Positions 15,818-23,116 of a DNA stretch of 30,988 nt are shown one piece after another. The notes beneath the pieces were generated by a model, which saw only the letters and a program-made list of their open reading frames with translations, was not told the DNA's origin and searched no databases. A program made the translations under genes and the position numbers. Position 1 is the first letter of the stretch. Each line of letters begins with the position of its first letter. Source of the stretch: Anaerolineaceae bacterium (GTDB taxonomy: Bacteria; Chloroflexota; Anaerolineae; Anaerolineales; Anaerolineaceae); contig WOZA01000090.1 of NCBI GenBank assembly GCA_011620505.1, forward strand, positions 1 through 30,988. The letters are read 5' to 3'.

Positions 15818-16519
15818 ATGACAGACCCAAAACAGTTTGGCAATTTATTTGTTGTCGCGACACCAATTGGCAACGCACAGGATATCACCCTGAGGGCAAT
15901 TGAAACTCTCAGGTCAGTGGATGCTGTCATTTGCGAGGAACGCAAAGACGGTTCGCGGCTGTTGAAACAGCTGGAAATCAAGGGCAAGCCGTTAATCGAA
16001 CTCAATGAGCACAACGAGAGCGATATGATCCAACAAATCTTGATCGATCTGATGAACGGCAAGAACATGGCATTGATCTCAGATTGCGGCACACCTGTCT
16101 TTTCTGACCCCGGCAAGCAGCTCCTCAAGCTGATGGCTGAAATGCGCATCAAAGTGGTGCCTATTCCAGGTGCCTCATCTCTCATGGCTGCACTTTCCCT
16201 CTGTCCGTTCGACATGGAAACCTTCACCTTTCTCGGATTCCTGCCGCCAAAGACCGAGCAGCGTTCGGCTGTACTGCAAAAACACAAGATTTCTGACTCT
16301 CCGATTATCCTGATGGACACTCCATATCGTCTTACCAAGCTTCTTGATGAAGTCAGTAAAACTTTTGGTCATCAACAGCAGATTTTTCTTGCTCTCGACC
16401 TGACCCTGCCCTCTGAAGCTACCTACCTTGGAACTGTTCAGGATGTCGCTGCCCAGGTCCAAGCTAGAAAAGCGGAGTTTATCCTGATCCTGGATCGACC
16501 CCAACGGAGGAGGTTTTGA
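15818..16519 (+). CDS. RsmI-family methyltransferase, divergent paralogue
   Basis: 233 residues of the tetrapyrrole-methylase fold used by RsmI, which 2'-O-methylates C1402 of 16S rRNA. It has the N-terminal VVATPIGNAQDITLRAIE (about 12-29), ICEERKDGSRLL in place of the usual CEDTR segment (about 38-49), NEHNE (about 63-67), ISDCGTPVFSDPG (about 86-98) and PIPGASSLMAAL (about 114-125). The typical C-terminal GE(F/M)V motif reads AEFILILD. A second, more canonical rsmI lies at 23097-23789, so this copy is a specialised paralogue. It overlaps the transglycosylase by 4 bp. Its target may be C1402 or a neighbouring position. Fold is certain; target is not. Confidence 0.82.
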   Translation: MTDPKQFGNLFVVATPIGNAQDITLRAIETLRSVDAVICEERKDGSRLLKQLEIKGKPLIELNEHNESDMIQQILIDLMNGKNMALISDCGTPVFSDPGKQLLKLMAEMRIKVVPIPGASSLMAALSLCPFDMETFTFLGFLPPKTEQRSAVLQKHKISDSPIILMDTPYRLTKLLDEVSKTFGHQQQIFLALDLTLPSEATYLGTVQDVAAQVQARKAEFILILDRPQRRRF

Positions 16520-17613
16520 GCCCCACAAGGTCACTGCAAGTCCGCGGGCAGTCACTGGAGCTGCCTGTTTTCATGCCGGATGCCACCTATGGCTATGTGC
16601 GCAGCCTGACTGCGTCTGACTTGCGTGAAGTCGGTTTGCCGATCCTGATGATGAATGCCTTTCATCTGATGCAAAAGCCGGGCTCCTCCCTCATCTCAAC
16701 CCTGGGAGGCTTGCACGAAATGGCAGCCTGGCCTGGACTCATCATGACCGACTCGGGGGGATTTCAGGCCTACTCGCTTATCCGCCAAAACGCGAAATTT
16801 GGCAGCCTGACCGAAAAAGGGATTGTTTTCTACCCGGAAGGCTCTTCCAGGAAACTGCTGCTGACTCCCGAAAAAAGCATCCAACTTCAGATGAGCTACG
16901 GCTCGGACATCCTCGTTTGCCTGGATGATTGCACGCATGTGAATGCCAGCCGGGCTGAACAGGAAGCTTCAGTCACCCGCACGCTTGCCTGGGCAGCCAG
17001 AGCCAAAGCGAGTTACCAAACACAGCTCAGATCCCGAAAATGGTCCGATAACCGACGCCCGCTACTTTTTGCGGTTATCCAGGGTGGTGCCGAATTGGAC
17101 TTGCGCCGACGCTGTGCTGAAGGATTGCTTGAGATTGGCTTTGATGGGTTCGGTTTTGGCGGCTGGCCGCTGGACGAAGATTCTAACTTAATCACCGACA
17201 TTCTGGAATACACGCGCTCACTCATTCCGCGCGAGTTTCCTCTCCATGCGCTTGGTATCGGTCATCCAGCCGGGATTGTCACGAGTTTCAGGCTGGGTTA
17301 CGAGATGTTCGACTGTGCCTTGCCCACCCGGGACGCGCGCCATGGGCGGCTCTACACCTGGTCCGAAGCCAACCCTGCGCTCACGCAGGATGGTAGTTGG
17401 CTCAAATTCCGCTACATCAATACGGAAGAGAATTTTCACGACTCAGGTCCGATCTCACCAGGCTGCGACTGTGAATGCTGCCGGGACTACTCCATGGGGT
17501 ATCTTTTCCACCTCTACCGGATGCGTGACTCGTCTTATATGCGCCTCGCCACAAAACACAACCTGCGCTTTATGACACAGTTAATTGAAAGGTTGCGGCA
17601 TTCAAATGCCTGA
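16516..17613 (+). CDS. Divergent tRNA-guanine transglycosylase
   Basis: 365 residues starting at TTG, with a strong GGAGGAGG five bases upstream. The TGT core is complete: D79 in TDSGGFQ, D137 in LDDC, Q189-G190-G191, nucleophile D265 in MFDCALPTR, and a zinc site CxCxxC ... H near the end (CDCECC ... KHNLRF). The family exchanges G34 of tRNAs (Tyr, His, Asn, Asp) for a deazaguanine base. Substrate-pocket segments differ from standard TGT: MPDATYG replaces MPVGTQA, NAFHL replaces NTYHL, and GGWPLDE (215-221) replaces GGLAVGE. No queA, queD or queC lies nearby, but a YhhQ-type precursor transporter is at 22388. It may use a salvaged base such as queuine, or act on another RNA. It sits between rRNA methyltransferase genes with overlaps of 4 and 8 bp. 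Confidence 0.82.
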   Translation: MSPTRSLQVRGQSLELPVFMPDATYGYVRSLTASDLREVGLPILMMNAFHLMQKPGSSLISTLGGLHEMAAWPGLIMTDSGGFQAYSLIRQNAKFGSLTEKGIVFYPEGSSRKLLLTPEKSIQLQMSYGSDILVCLDDCTHVNASRAEQEASVTRTLAWAARAKASYQTQLRSRKWSDNRRPLLFAVIQGGAELDLRRRCAEGLLEIGFDGFGFGGWPLDEDSNLITDILEYTRSLIPREFPLHALGIGHPAGIVTSFRLGYEMFDCALPTRDARHGRLYTWSEANPALTQDGSWLKFRYINTEENFHDSGPISPGCDCECCRDYSMGYLFHLYRMRDSSYMRLATKHNLRFMTQLIERLRHSNA

Positions 17614-18412
17614 TAAAGAAAACGACCAGGAATTAATTGAGCAGGTAAGTCGTTCACAAAAGTATGCCCAACTAGCTGGCACACTTGTCTCGCGGGTCAC
17701 CAAGGAAGAAGCAAAAAAGCATAATAGTCAACAGGCTATCATCCAATCCGCGCGCACTCGTTTGCACCAATTGACTGGCGCATACCTTGCTCCGAAGATA
17801 GACTATACGCAGTGGCTTCATAAATTTAAATCCTTGGACCCGAATGACCGGCTGGGCTGGGAATCCACCAGTCTCGGTATGATGCGCCTGCATGCTTCGA
17901 CTTATGAGCGCCTTGAGGTGTTACCTACTTTTTTTCAGACAGCGCTCGCTTCCATCAGTCCGGTCAAATCGGTTCTGGATCTCGCCTGCGGGCTGAACCC
18001 CCTTTCCATCCCATGGATGCCGCTCGCGGACGGTTTCACCTACCTTGCCAGTGACGTGGTTATTCCATTGGTTCATTTTCTCTGGCATTATTTCGAGCTA
18101 TATGGGGTTAATGGCCAGGCATCGATCCTGGATCTCTCGTTTTCCATCCCCAGCCAACCGGTACAGCTCGCCCTCCTGATGAAGACGCTTCCCTTGATGG
18201 AGCAAATCGAACACGGGCTATCGCAAAAGATTCTTGAGTATCTCAACGCTGAACACATCCTGGTCACTTACCCCCTTCGCAGCCTGGGTGGGCGTAAAAA
18301 AGGGATGGAGGAAACTTACCGTTCGCAATTCGATCAGCTCGTAGCTGGTCGTGACTGGAAAATCCAGGAATTTCGCTTTCCCAATGAAGTAGCTTACCTG
18401 GTAACAAAATGA
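17606..18412 (+). CDS. Rmt/ArmA-type 16S rRNA (guanine-1405-N7)-methyltransferase homologue
   Basis: 268 residues from the ATG that overlaps the transglycosylase stop (ATGCCTGA). It matches the aminoglycoside-resistance Rmt/ArmA/FmrO family along its length. The N-terminal helical domain includes ARTRLHQLTGAYLAP (49-63). LHAST-x-ER (95-102) and the SAM motif DLACGLNPL (125-133) follow, then D150, K193 in LLMKTLPLME, and the YPLRSLGGRKKGMEETY loop (222-238). RmtB has nearly the same ARTRLH, LHAST-x-ER, ACGLNPL, SLGG and KGME blocks. That family methylates N7 of G1405 in helix 44 and blocks 4,6-disubstituted deoxystreptamine aminoglycosides. Intact motifs suggest an active enzyme. Neighbours indicate a housekeeping modification gene, not an acquired cassette. 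Target assignment is by homology. Confidence 0.88.
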   Translation: MPDKENDQELIEQVSRSQKYAQLAGTLVSRVTKEEAKKHNSQQAIIQSARTRLHQLTGAYLAPKIDYTQWLHKFKSLDPNDRLGWESTSLGMMRLHASTYERLEVLPTFFQTALASISPVKSVLDLACGLNPLSIPWMPLADGFTYLASDVVIPLVHFLWHYFELYGVNGQASILDLSFSIPSQPVQLALLMKTLPLMEQIEHGLSQKILEYLNAEHILVTYPLRSLGGRKKGMEETYRSQFDQLVAGRDWKIQEFRFPNEVAYLVTK

Positions 18413-19230
18413 TTTTCGAACAGTCTTTTCTCGACTCGCTCATCCAGTCAGTGGAAGCCTCCCACAAGTATCGGGACCTACAGATCCCACTTACCACATT
18501 ACAGGACATCCTTGATTACGAAAGCCAGCACAGCCATTCCCGCAAGGAGCTTGAAGCGAACTTTCGCAAATCTCTTCATAACATCATGGCACCATATCTT
18601 GAGGACATTAACTACCCAGCGGAAACTGCGAGCCTGCAAGAGTTCCATTCTCAGTCTCCATCCCTGGAGACTTTAAAGTCATGGTGCCAGGACAGGATGC
18701 GTCATCATGCCTCGAGCTGTGAACGCCTGCCTTACCTCGAGGTTTTCTACCAGAAAATTTTCGTCACAATCGGCACTCCAACATCCATACTCGATCTCGC
18801 CTGCGCGCTGGACCCATTTGGACTCCCATGGATGAATCTCCCTCCAACAACCAGTTTTGCTGCCTACGACATTCACCAACCCCGCCTGGACTTCCTGCAG
18901 GCTTTTTTTCAGTTATTCTATCCGCAAGCCCGCGCAATCCAGCAGGACATCCTGACAAATATTCCTGACCAGGAAGCAGATTGCGCCTTCTTCTTCAAAG
19001 AAGCGCACCGCCTCGAGAAGCGCCGTCCGGGCAGCAACCGCAAGCTATTCGCGGGTCTGAACGTTAAATGGCTGGTGGTCAGCCTGCCGAGCCGCGACCT
19101 GGCGGGGCACCATTCGTTGGAAGCGTATCATACAAGCTTGATCCAAAAGTCCATCGAGGGTCAGCCGTGGCGTCTCACAACCGACATGGCAGGCGATGAA
19201 CTCTTGTTTTTCATCCAAAAACATGACTGA
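18409..19230 (+). CDS. Degenerate tandem paralogue of the Rmt-type methyltransferase
   Basis: 273 residues, homologous over its whole length to the gene just upstream and coupled to it by ATGA. Shared landmarks are HKYRDL (19-24), an FRKSLH-x3-APYL counterpart of the ARTRLH helix (52-64), RHHASSCERL (98-107), the LDLAC strand (128-132), YDIHQ (153-157, closer to RmtB than the upstream copy is), K197 and the VVSLPSRDLAG loop (223-233). Key changes are CGLNP to CALDP in the SAM motif (132-136) and loss of GGRKKGM, now AGHHSLE (232-238). It is not truncated, so it is kept as a protein. Possible roles are a non-catalytic partner of the first copy or a methyltransferase with another target. I did not find a known family for this variant. 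Confidence 0.8.
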   Translation: MIFEQSFLDSLIQSVEASHKYRDLQIPLTTLQDILDYESQHSHSRKELEANFRKSLHNIMAPYLEDINYPAETASLQEFHSQSPSLETLKSWCQDRMRHHASSCERLPYLEVFYQKIFVTIGTPTSILDLACALDPFGLPWMNLPPTTSFAAYDIHQPRLDFLQAFFQLFYPQARAIQQDILTNIPDQEADCAFFFKEAHRLEKRRPGSNRKLFAGLNVKWLVVSLPSRDLAGHHSLEAYHTSLIQKSIEGQPWRLTTDMAGDELLFFIQKHD

Positions 19231-20701
19231 ATCCAACGCTATTCTCCCTCCCGAAATTCAGCAAGCGATCACGCGCTACCGCCCTTATCTCTCACCGTCC
19301 GATTACCAGCAGCTGCTTGCTGCGGCTAGCCGATCTGCGCCATCAGCAGTACGTGTCAACCTACTGAAATCATCCGATCCCACTCAAGACCTCGCTGCCT
19401 GGTCGGATCGTTATGGCTGGCAGACATCTCCAATCCCATTTTCCACCAACTCCAGGCAGGTGCTCTCCAGCCAAACTCCTCCAGGTCAGACGCTTGAACA
19501 CCGCCTTGGGTATTATTACGTTCAGGATGCCGCATCCATCCTGCCGGTCTCACTTTTCTCCACATCTACAACTCCCAAGCTGGTAATAGATATGGCTGCC
19601 TCACCTGGCGGCAAGACAACACAACTGGTTGACCACAATCTCGACTTGGATTTTGTGATTGGCAACGACTCGTCTGCTTCACGGCTTTCCGCCTTGCGTA
19701 CCGTCCTGCAGGTTTGGGGCTCTGCCAATCACATGATCACCAACTTCGCCGGCGAACGCCTTGGGGACTGGTTTCCCCAAACTTTCGACCGTATCTTACT
19801 GGATGCTCCTTGCAGCATGGAAAGCCTGCGGGTTTCTGCTTCTCATCCGCCCAGGCCGATCACGAGCGATGAACGCAGCCGCCTTGCCACAAGGCAGCTT
19901 GCGCTGCTAACCTCAGCTGCCAAAGCCCTGAAACCCTGGGGAGAATTGGTTTATTCCACCTGCACTCTCGCGCCTGAGGAAGATGAAGCCGTGGTAAACG
20001 CCTTGCTGAATCTCGCACCAGATGCCTTCCAAATCGATGAGATTCCTCTCGGCATTCCGCAAGCCTCAGGATTGAAAGCCTTTCAGGATCAGACCTTTCA
20101 CCCAACGCTACAAAATAGTTGGCGGGTTTGGCCTCACATCTTTGAAACGAACGGCTTCTTTGCGGTCCGTCTGACAAAATTGGCTGACTTTCCCTCTGAT
20201 GTCACCCGAGCTCCTGCCCGTCCATTTTCGGCAACCGGGTTTAGTCCAATAGCACAAAAGCAATTGGATGGCTTGGATGCTCAAATTGAGGACCTTTACG
20301 GCATCAGCTTGATCCCGCAGCTCACCCAAAATGGACTGATTCTCCACCAACGGGGTGACAGCCTGCACTTGATCCCAAAAGCGTACCTTGACAACTTCCA
20401 GTCGCTGCCATTTCACAGCCTCGGGATGCCGTTTGGGAAGGTCTTCCACGGAGATCTTGCACTCTCGGTTGACATTATCAACCGGTTTGGGAACCTTTTC
20501 ATCGCCAATGCCTGGACAATCCCTGCGGAAAACGTCGCACAATGGCTTTCAGGTCAGGATCTGCGAAATCTCGACTTCCGGGGGTTGAAGATGGGATCGA
20601 TCGTGGTGATTCGAGATGAATTGGGACGAAACCTGGGCGCAGGGAAACTCTCAGCCAACCGACTGAGAAACCTTTTACCAAACCGCAACTTACTGATTTA
20701 G
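19223..20701 (+). CDS. rsmF: RsmF-type 16S rRNA m5C methyltransferase (NOL1/NOP2/Sun family)
   Basis: 492 residues from the ATG overlapping the upstream stop by 8 bp (ATGACTGA); a longer reading from 19196 is possible. Catalytic-domain motifs are DMAASPGGKT (123-132), NDSSASRL (148-155), DAPC with C197, and STCT with C247, the two-cysteine arrangement of RNA m5C methyltransferases. A C-terminal extension of about 200 residues containing LHLIPKAY and a KMGSIVVIRDELGR-like end resembles the RsmF accessory and PUA-like domains. RsmF methylates C1407 of 16S rRNA, two bases from the Rmt target. YebU/RsmF-like paralogues can methylate other rRNA cytidines, so the exact site is inferred. It is the last gene of the operon and ends 7 bases before the convergent rsmE. 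Confidence 0.85.
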   Translation: MTESNAILPPEIQQAITRYRPYLSPSDYQQLLAAASRSAPSAVRVNLLKSSDPTQDLAAWSDRYGWQTSPIPFSTNSRQVLSSQTPPGQTLEHRLGYYYVQDAASILPVSLFSTSTTPKLVIDMAASPGGKTTQLVDHNLDLDFVIGNDSSASRLSALRTVLQVWGSANHMITNFAGERLGDWFPQTFDRILLDAPCSMESLRVSASHPPRPITSDERSRLATRQLALLTSAAKALKPWGELVYSTCTLAPEEDEAVVNALLNLAPDAFQIDEIPLGIPQASGLKAFQDQTFHPTLQNSWRVWPHIFETNGFFAVRLTKLADFPSDVTRAPARPFSATGFSPIAQKQLDGLDAQIEDLYGISLIPQLTQNGLILHQRGDSLHLIPKAYLDNFQSLPFHSLGMPFGKVFHGDLALSVDIINRFGNLFIANAWTIPAENVAQWLSGQDLRNLDFRGLKMGSIVVIRDELGRNLGAGKLSANRLRNLLPNRNLLI

Positions 20702-20708
20702 CTGGAAA

Positions 20709-21449
20709 CTAACGGCAAAGGTGCCGGATGATGGCACAACCGGCGATACAGGCTGTTTCCATGCGCAGGATATTCGTGCCCAGGGAAATCTGCTGAAAGC
20801 CGTATTTTTCTGCCAACGCCACTTCTTCTGAACTAAAACCGCCTTCCGGACCGATTAACAGGGCAATCTCAGGTTTTTCGCTTTCCCCTACGCTGAGCAT
20901 TTCCGGGCAGACCTGGCTCACAATCGCCGTGCTCTCCCACGCGATTAGTTTTACCGCACAGCCTTCTGCGGCTGCCAGCATTTCTTCATATGCAAGCGCT
21001 GGCAACAAGACAGGTAATTTCGCGCGCAGGGATTGTTCCGCAGCTTCCCGCATGATGGCATTCAAACGTTCCTGTCGCGCGCTGTTTTGCCGCCTATCCT
21101 GCACCAAGCTGCGGGAGGAAATATACGGCTGAAAACTGGTTACCCCAATTTCAGTTGCCTTTTGCAGAATTATCTCCATCTTTTCGCGCCTTGTGAGACT
21201 GTAGCACAGACGCAACCCTATCAATGGTTCGGGTCTGCCAAGCTGTTTCCCCGTGATCTCACCGATCAGGTTTTGCCCTTTACTTCCGGTAAGCTGTACC
21301 AGGTACTCCCAGCCCGAATTATCCAGTACGATCACGGCCCCAGTCTTGACTTTGAGTCGCAATACGTTCTTGATCTGGCGCGATATATCTTCTGGGAAAG
21401 TAACGATACCTTCTTGTACCAAGTCTGGATCTAGAAAAAAATGCTGCAT
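20709..21449 (-). CDS. rsmE: 16S rRNA (uracil-1498-N3)-methyltransferase RsmE
   Basis: 246 residues, normal length. A SPOUT-fold knot is shown by LLIGPEGGFSSEE (about 201-213) and SLGTNILRMETA (about 225-236), both diagnostic of RsmE. The N-terminal PUA-like part starts MQHFFLDP. KMEIILQKATEIGV (about 90-103) is also typical. It methylates U1498 in helix 44 near the P site. It follows the pantothenate kinase gene by 32 bases on the same strand and is probably co-transcribed. It faces the modification operon tail to tail, and no hairpin terminator is visible in the 7-base gap. Confidence 0.95.
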   Translation of the reverse strand: MQHFFLDPDLVQEGIVTFPEDISRQIKNVLRLKVKTGAVIVLDNSGWEYLVQLTGSKGQNLIGEITGKQLGRPEPLIGLRLCYSLTRREKMEIILQKATEIGVTSFQPYISSRSLVQDRRQNSARQERLNAIMREAAEQSLRAKLPVLLPALAYEEMLAAAEGCAVKLIAWESTAIVSQVCPEMLSVGESEKPEIALLIGPEGGFSSEEVALAEKYGFQQISLGTNILRMETACIAGCAIIRHLCR

Positions 21450-21481
21450 GGCTCTATTTTAGTGTATTTTCCCTATTTGAT

Positions 21482-22300
21482 TCATTTTGACCCTTGAAAT
21501 GCGGCTCCGGTGGCGGTTGCATATTCCGCCCGCTCAGGAATCAAAAAGTTAAGACCGTACAACTGGGAAAATCCATCAAGAATTTGCCGGCCAAGACTCA
21601 TGCGCGTCAGATTACCTGTAACCACGATGGTGTCCAACTTGCATAGCCTTGCCGCTAAAACCGCTGCCGTACCAACGGATTGGAAAACAAGATTCACGAT
21701 CCCTGCGGCGAGATCCTCAGGCTCGCTCAAACCAATAAGCTTTCCGAAATTGGATGCCGTGGTATTTGGAGTCAAACCCGGGATTTCTTTTTGGGTCAGG
21801 TCTCCGACAGTCAGGTCAATCTTTTCCAATTGGCCATTTTGTGAAAGCTGATCAATGGTCTCAAAATCACTAACATTAATCAGCCTGTCCGCCAACCCCA
21901 ACAAGGTGCCTCCACCAACGCCTGAACCGATGATATGCCGGACGTTGGACCCCCTGGCTTCTACCAGGGAGGTTCCTGTTCCCATGCTCACTACGACCGC
22001 TTCCGGGACACCAGCCAGGAAAATCCCACCAATGCCAACAGAATCAAACTCGTTCACGAAGATCGTTTTTCTCTCCAGCAAATCGCCACCCAAATAAGAG
22101 GCTCCCACACCTGTTGCCATGATTTTATCAATTTGTGACAACTTCTTACCTGAGGTTTCCAGATATCGTCCGAGCCCGGCATATGCCGAGGCAAGCGGAT
22201 CACTGGCTTTTACGATCACACTTTCCTGCATCTTGCCATCTTCAAACGCCACCACCTTGGTGGTGCTTCCCCCTACGTCCAGACCTAATACCAGGCTCAT
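21482..22300 (-). CDS. coaW: Type II pantothenate kinase
   Basis: 272 residues of the ASKHA fold. LDVGGSTTKVVAF (6-18) is the phosphate-1 loop, VSMGTGTSLVEA (about 107-118) and IGSGVGGGTLLGLA (about 124-137) the following nucleotide motifs, and NTTASNFGKLIG (about 177-188) matches staphylococcal CoaW. The enzyme phosphorylates pantothenate in the first step of CoA synthesis. Type II enzymes resist the feedback inhibition by CoA seen for CoaA. GGAG lies 6-7 bases before ATG. It fits a cell with strong CoA-ester metabolism (see the mutase operon). A BadF-type ATPase is the main alternative, but the central motifs fit CoaW better. Confidence 0.85.
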   Translation of the reverse strand: MSLVLGLDVGGSTTKVVAFEDGKMQESVIVKASDPLASAYAGLGRYLETSGKKLSQIDKIMATGVGASYLGGDLLERKTIFVNEFDSVGIGGIFLAGVPEAVVVSMGTGTSLVEARGSNVRHIIGSGVGGGTLLGLADRLINVSDFETIDQLSQNGQLEKIDLTVGDLTQKEIPGLTPNTTASNFGKLIGLSEPEDLAAGIVNLVFQSVGTAAVLAARLCKLDTIVVTGNLTRMSLGRQILDGFSQLYGLNFLIPERAEYATATGAAFQGSK

Positions 22301-22387
22301 AAAATCTCCATTTCGTGCGATAATTCAAGAAACAAAGTAATATTTTTCGTTTTGAAGTATAACCGGTCACGGTAGTTTTTTCGGAGA

Positions 22388-23116
22388 ATGATTTTGGAAC
22401 AAAAAGAACAACGCCACAATTTCAAATATCTGGACATTGTCACAGTCAGTTTTGCGGTAATCCTGATCCTTTCCAACTTTGCATCTTCAGCCAAGATTAT
22501 CGACTGGGGATTTTCGCTCGGCAAGGTCCGTATGGCGTTTGATGCCGGAACGGTGTTTTTTCCTTTTGCCTACATTTTTGGCGATGTCCTGACGGAAGTC
22601 TATGGGTATTCGCGTTCCAGGCGTGTGATTTGGCTTGGTTTTGGCGCCCTGGTATTCAGTTTCCTGATGTTTCTGCTCATCCGCCTGCTGCCTGGCGAAG
22701 CCACCTGGCAGCAAACCGTTGGTCAATCTGCTTTCGATTCAGTTTTAGGTGGTGTCAGTTTTGGTGGAATTGTCCTCTCCAGTATTCTGGGTTACCTTTT
22801 CGGTAGTTTTTCAAATGCCGTTGTGATGGCATTCATGAAATCTTTTACGAAGGGAAAATTTCTCTGGGTTCGCACGATCTCCAGCACCATTATTGGCGAA
22901 TTCGTCGACAGTCTTATCTTTGTAGCCATCGCAACGCTCACCGGTGTGTTCCCACGTGAATTGTTCTGGTCGCTGACCCTGACCAATTACCTCTTCAAAG
23001 TCCTGGTTGAGATCCTCTTCACCCCAGCAACCTATAAGATTGTCAACAAACTCAAGCAAGCTGAAGGTGTTGATATTTACTCAGATCTATCCGATCTCAG
23101 TCCGATAGGCTTTTAG
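22388..23116 (+). CDS. yhhQ: YhhQ-family queuosine precursor transporter
   Basis: 242 residues, about six membrane helices. Family hallmarks are FDAGTVFFPFAYIFGDVLTE (in the second helix region, about 51-70), EVYGY (70-74), and TIIGEFVDSLIF (about 167-178). YhhQ/VUT proteins import queuosine precursors (preQ0, preQ1 or, in salvaging species, queuine or queuosine). The divergent transglycosylase at 16516 would be the natural user. GGAG is only one base before the ATG at 22388; the in-frame TTG at 22394 has better spacing and may be the true start. The 3' end overlaps the convergent rsmI by 20 bp. Confidence 0.88.
   Translation: MILEQKEQRHNFKYLDIVTVSFAVILILSNFASSAKIIDWGFSLGKVRMAFDAGTVFFPFAYIFGDVLTEVYGYSRSRRVIWLGFGALVFSFLMFLLIRLLPGEATWQQTVGQSAFDSVLGGVSFGGIVLSSILGYLFGSFSNAVVMAFMKSFTKGKFLWVRTISSTIIGEFVDSLIFVAIATLTGVFPRELFWSLTLTNYLFKVLVEILFTPATYKIVNKLKQAEGVDIYSDLSDLSPIGF

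Noticed and set aside
16516..17613. DpdA-type DNA deazaguanine transglycosylase of a phage or genomic island.
   Set aside because: No dpd partner genes are present, and the sequence keeps the bacterial tRNA-TGT zinc site and MFDC-x2-PTR nucleophile segment.
17606..19230. A recently acquired aminoglycoside-resistance cassette.
   Set aside because: No transposase, integron site or composition break is visible, and the genes overlap housekeeping-type neighbours on both sides.
18409..19230. Pseudogene call for the second Rmt-like gene.
   Set aside because: The frame is open over the full family length with conserved structural blocks and coupled start, so loss of some motifs is not evidence of decay.
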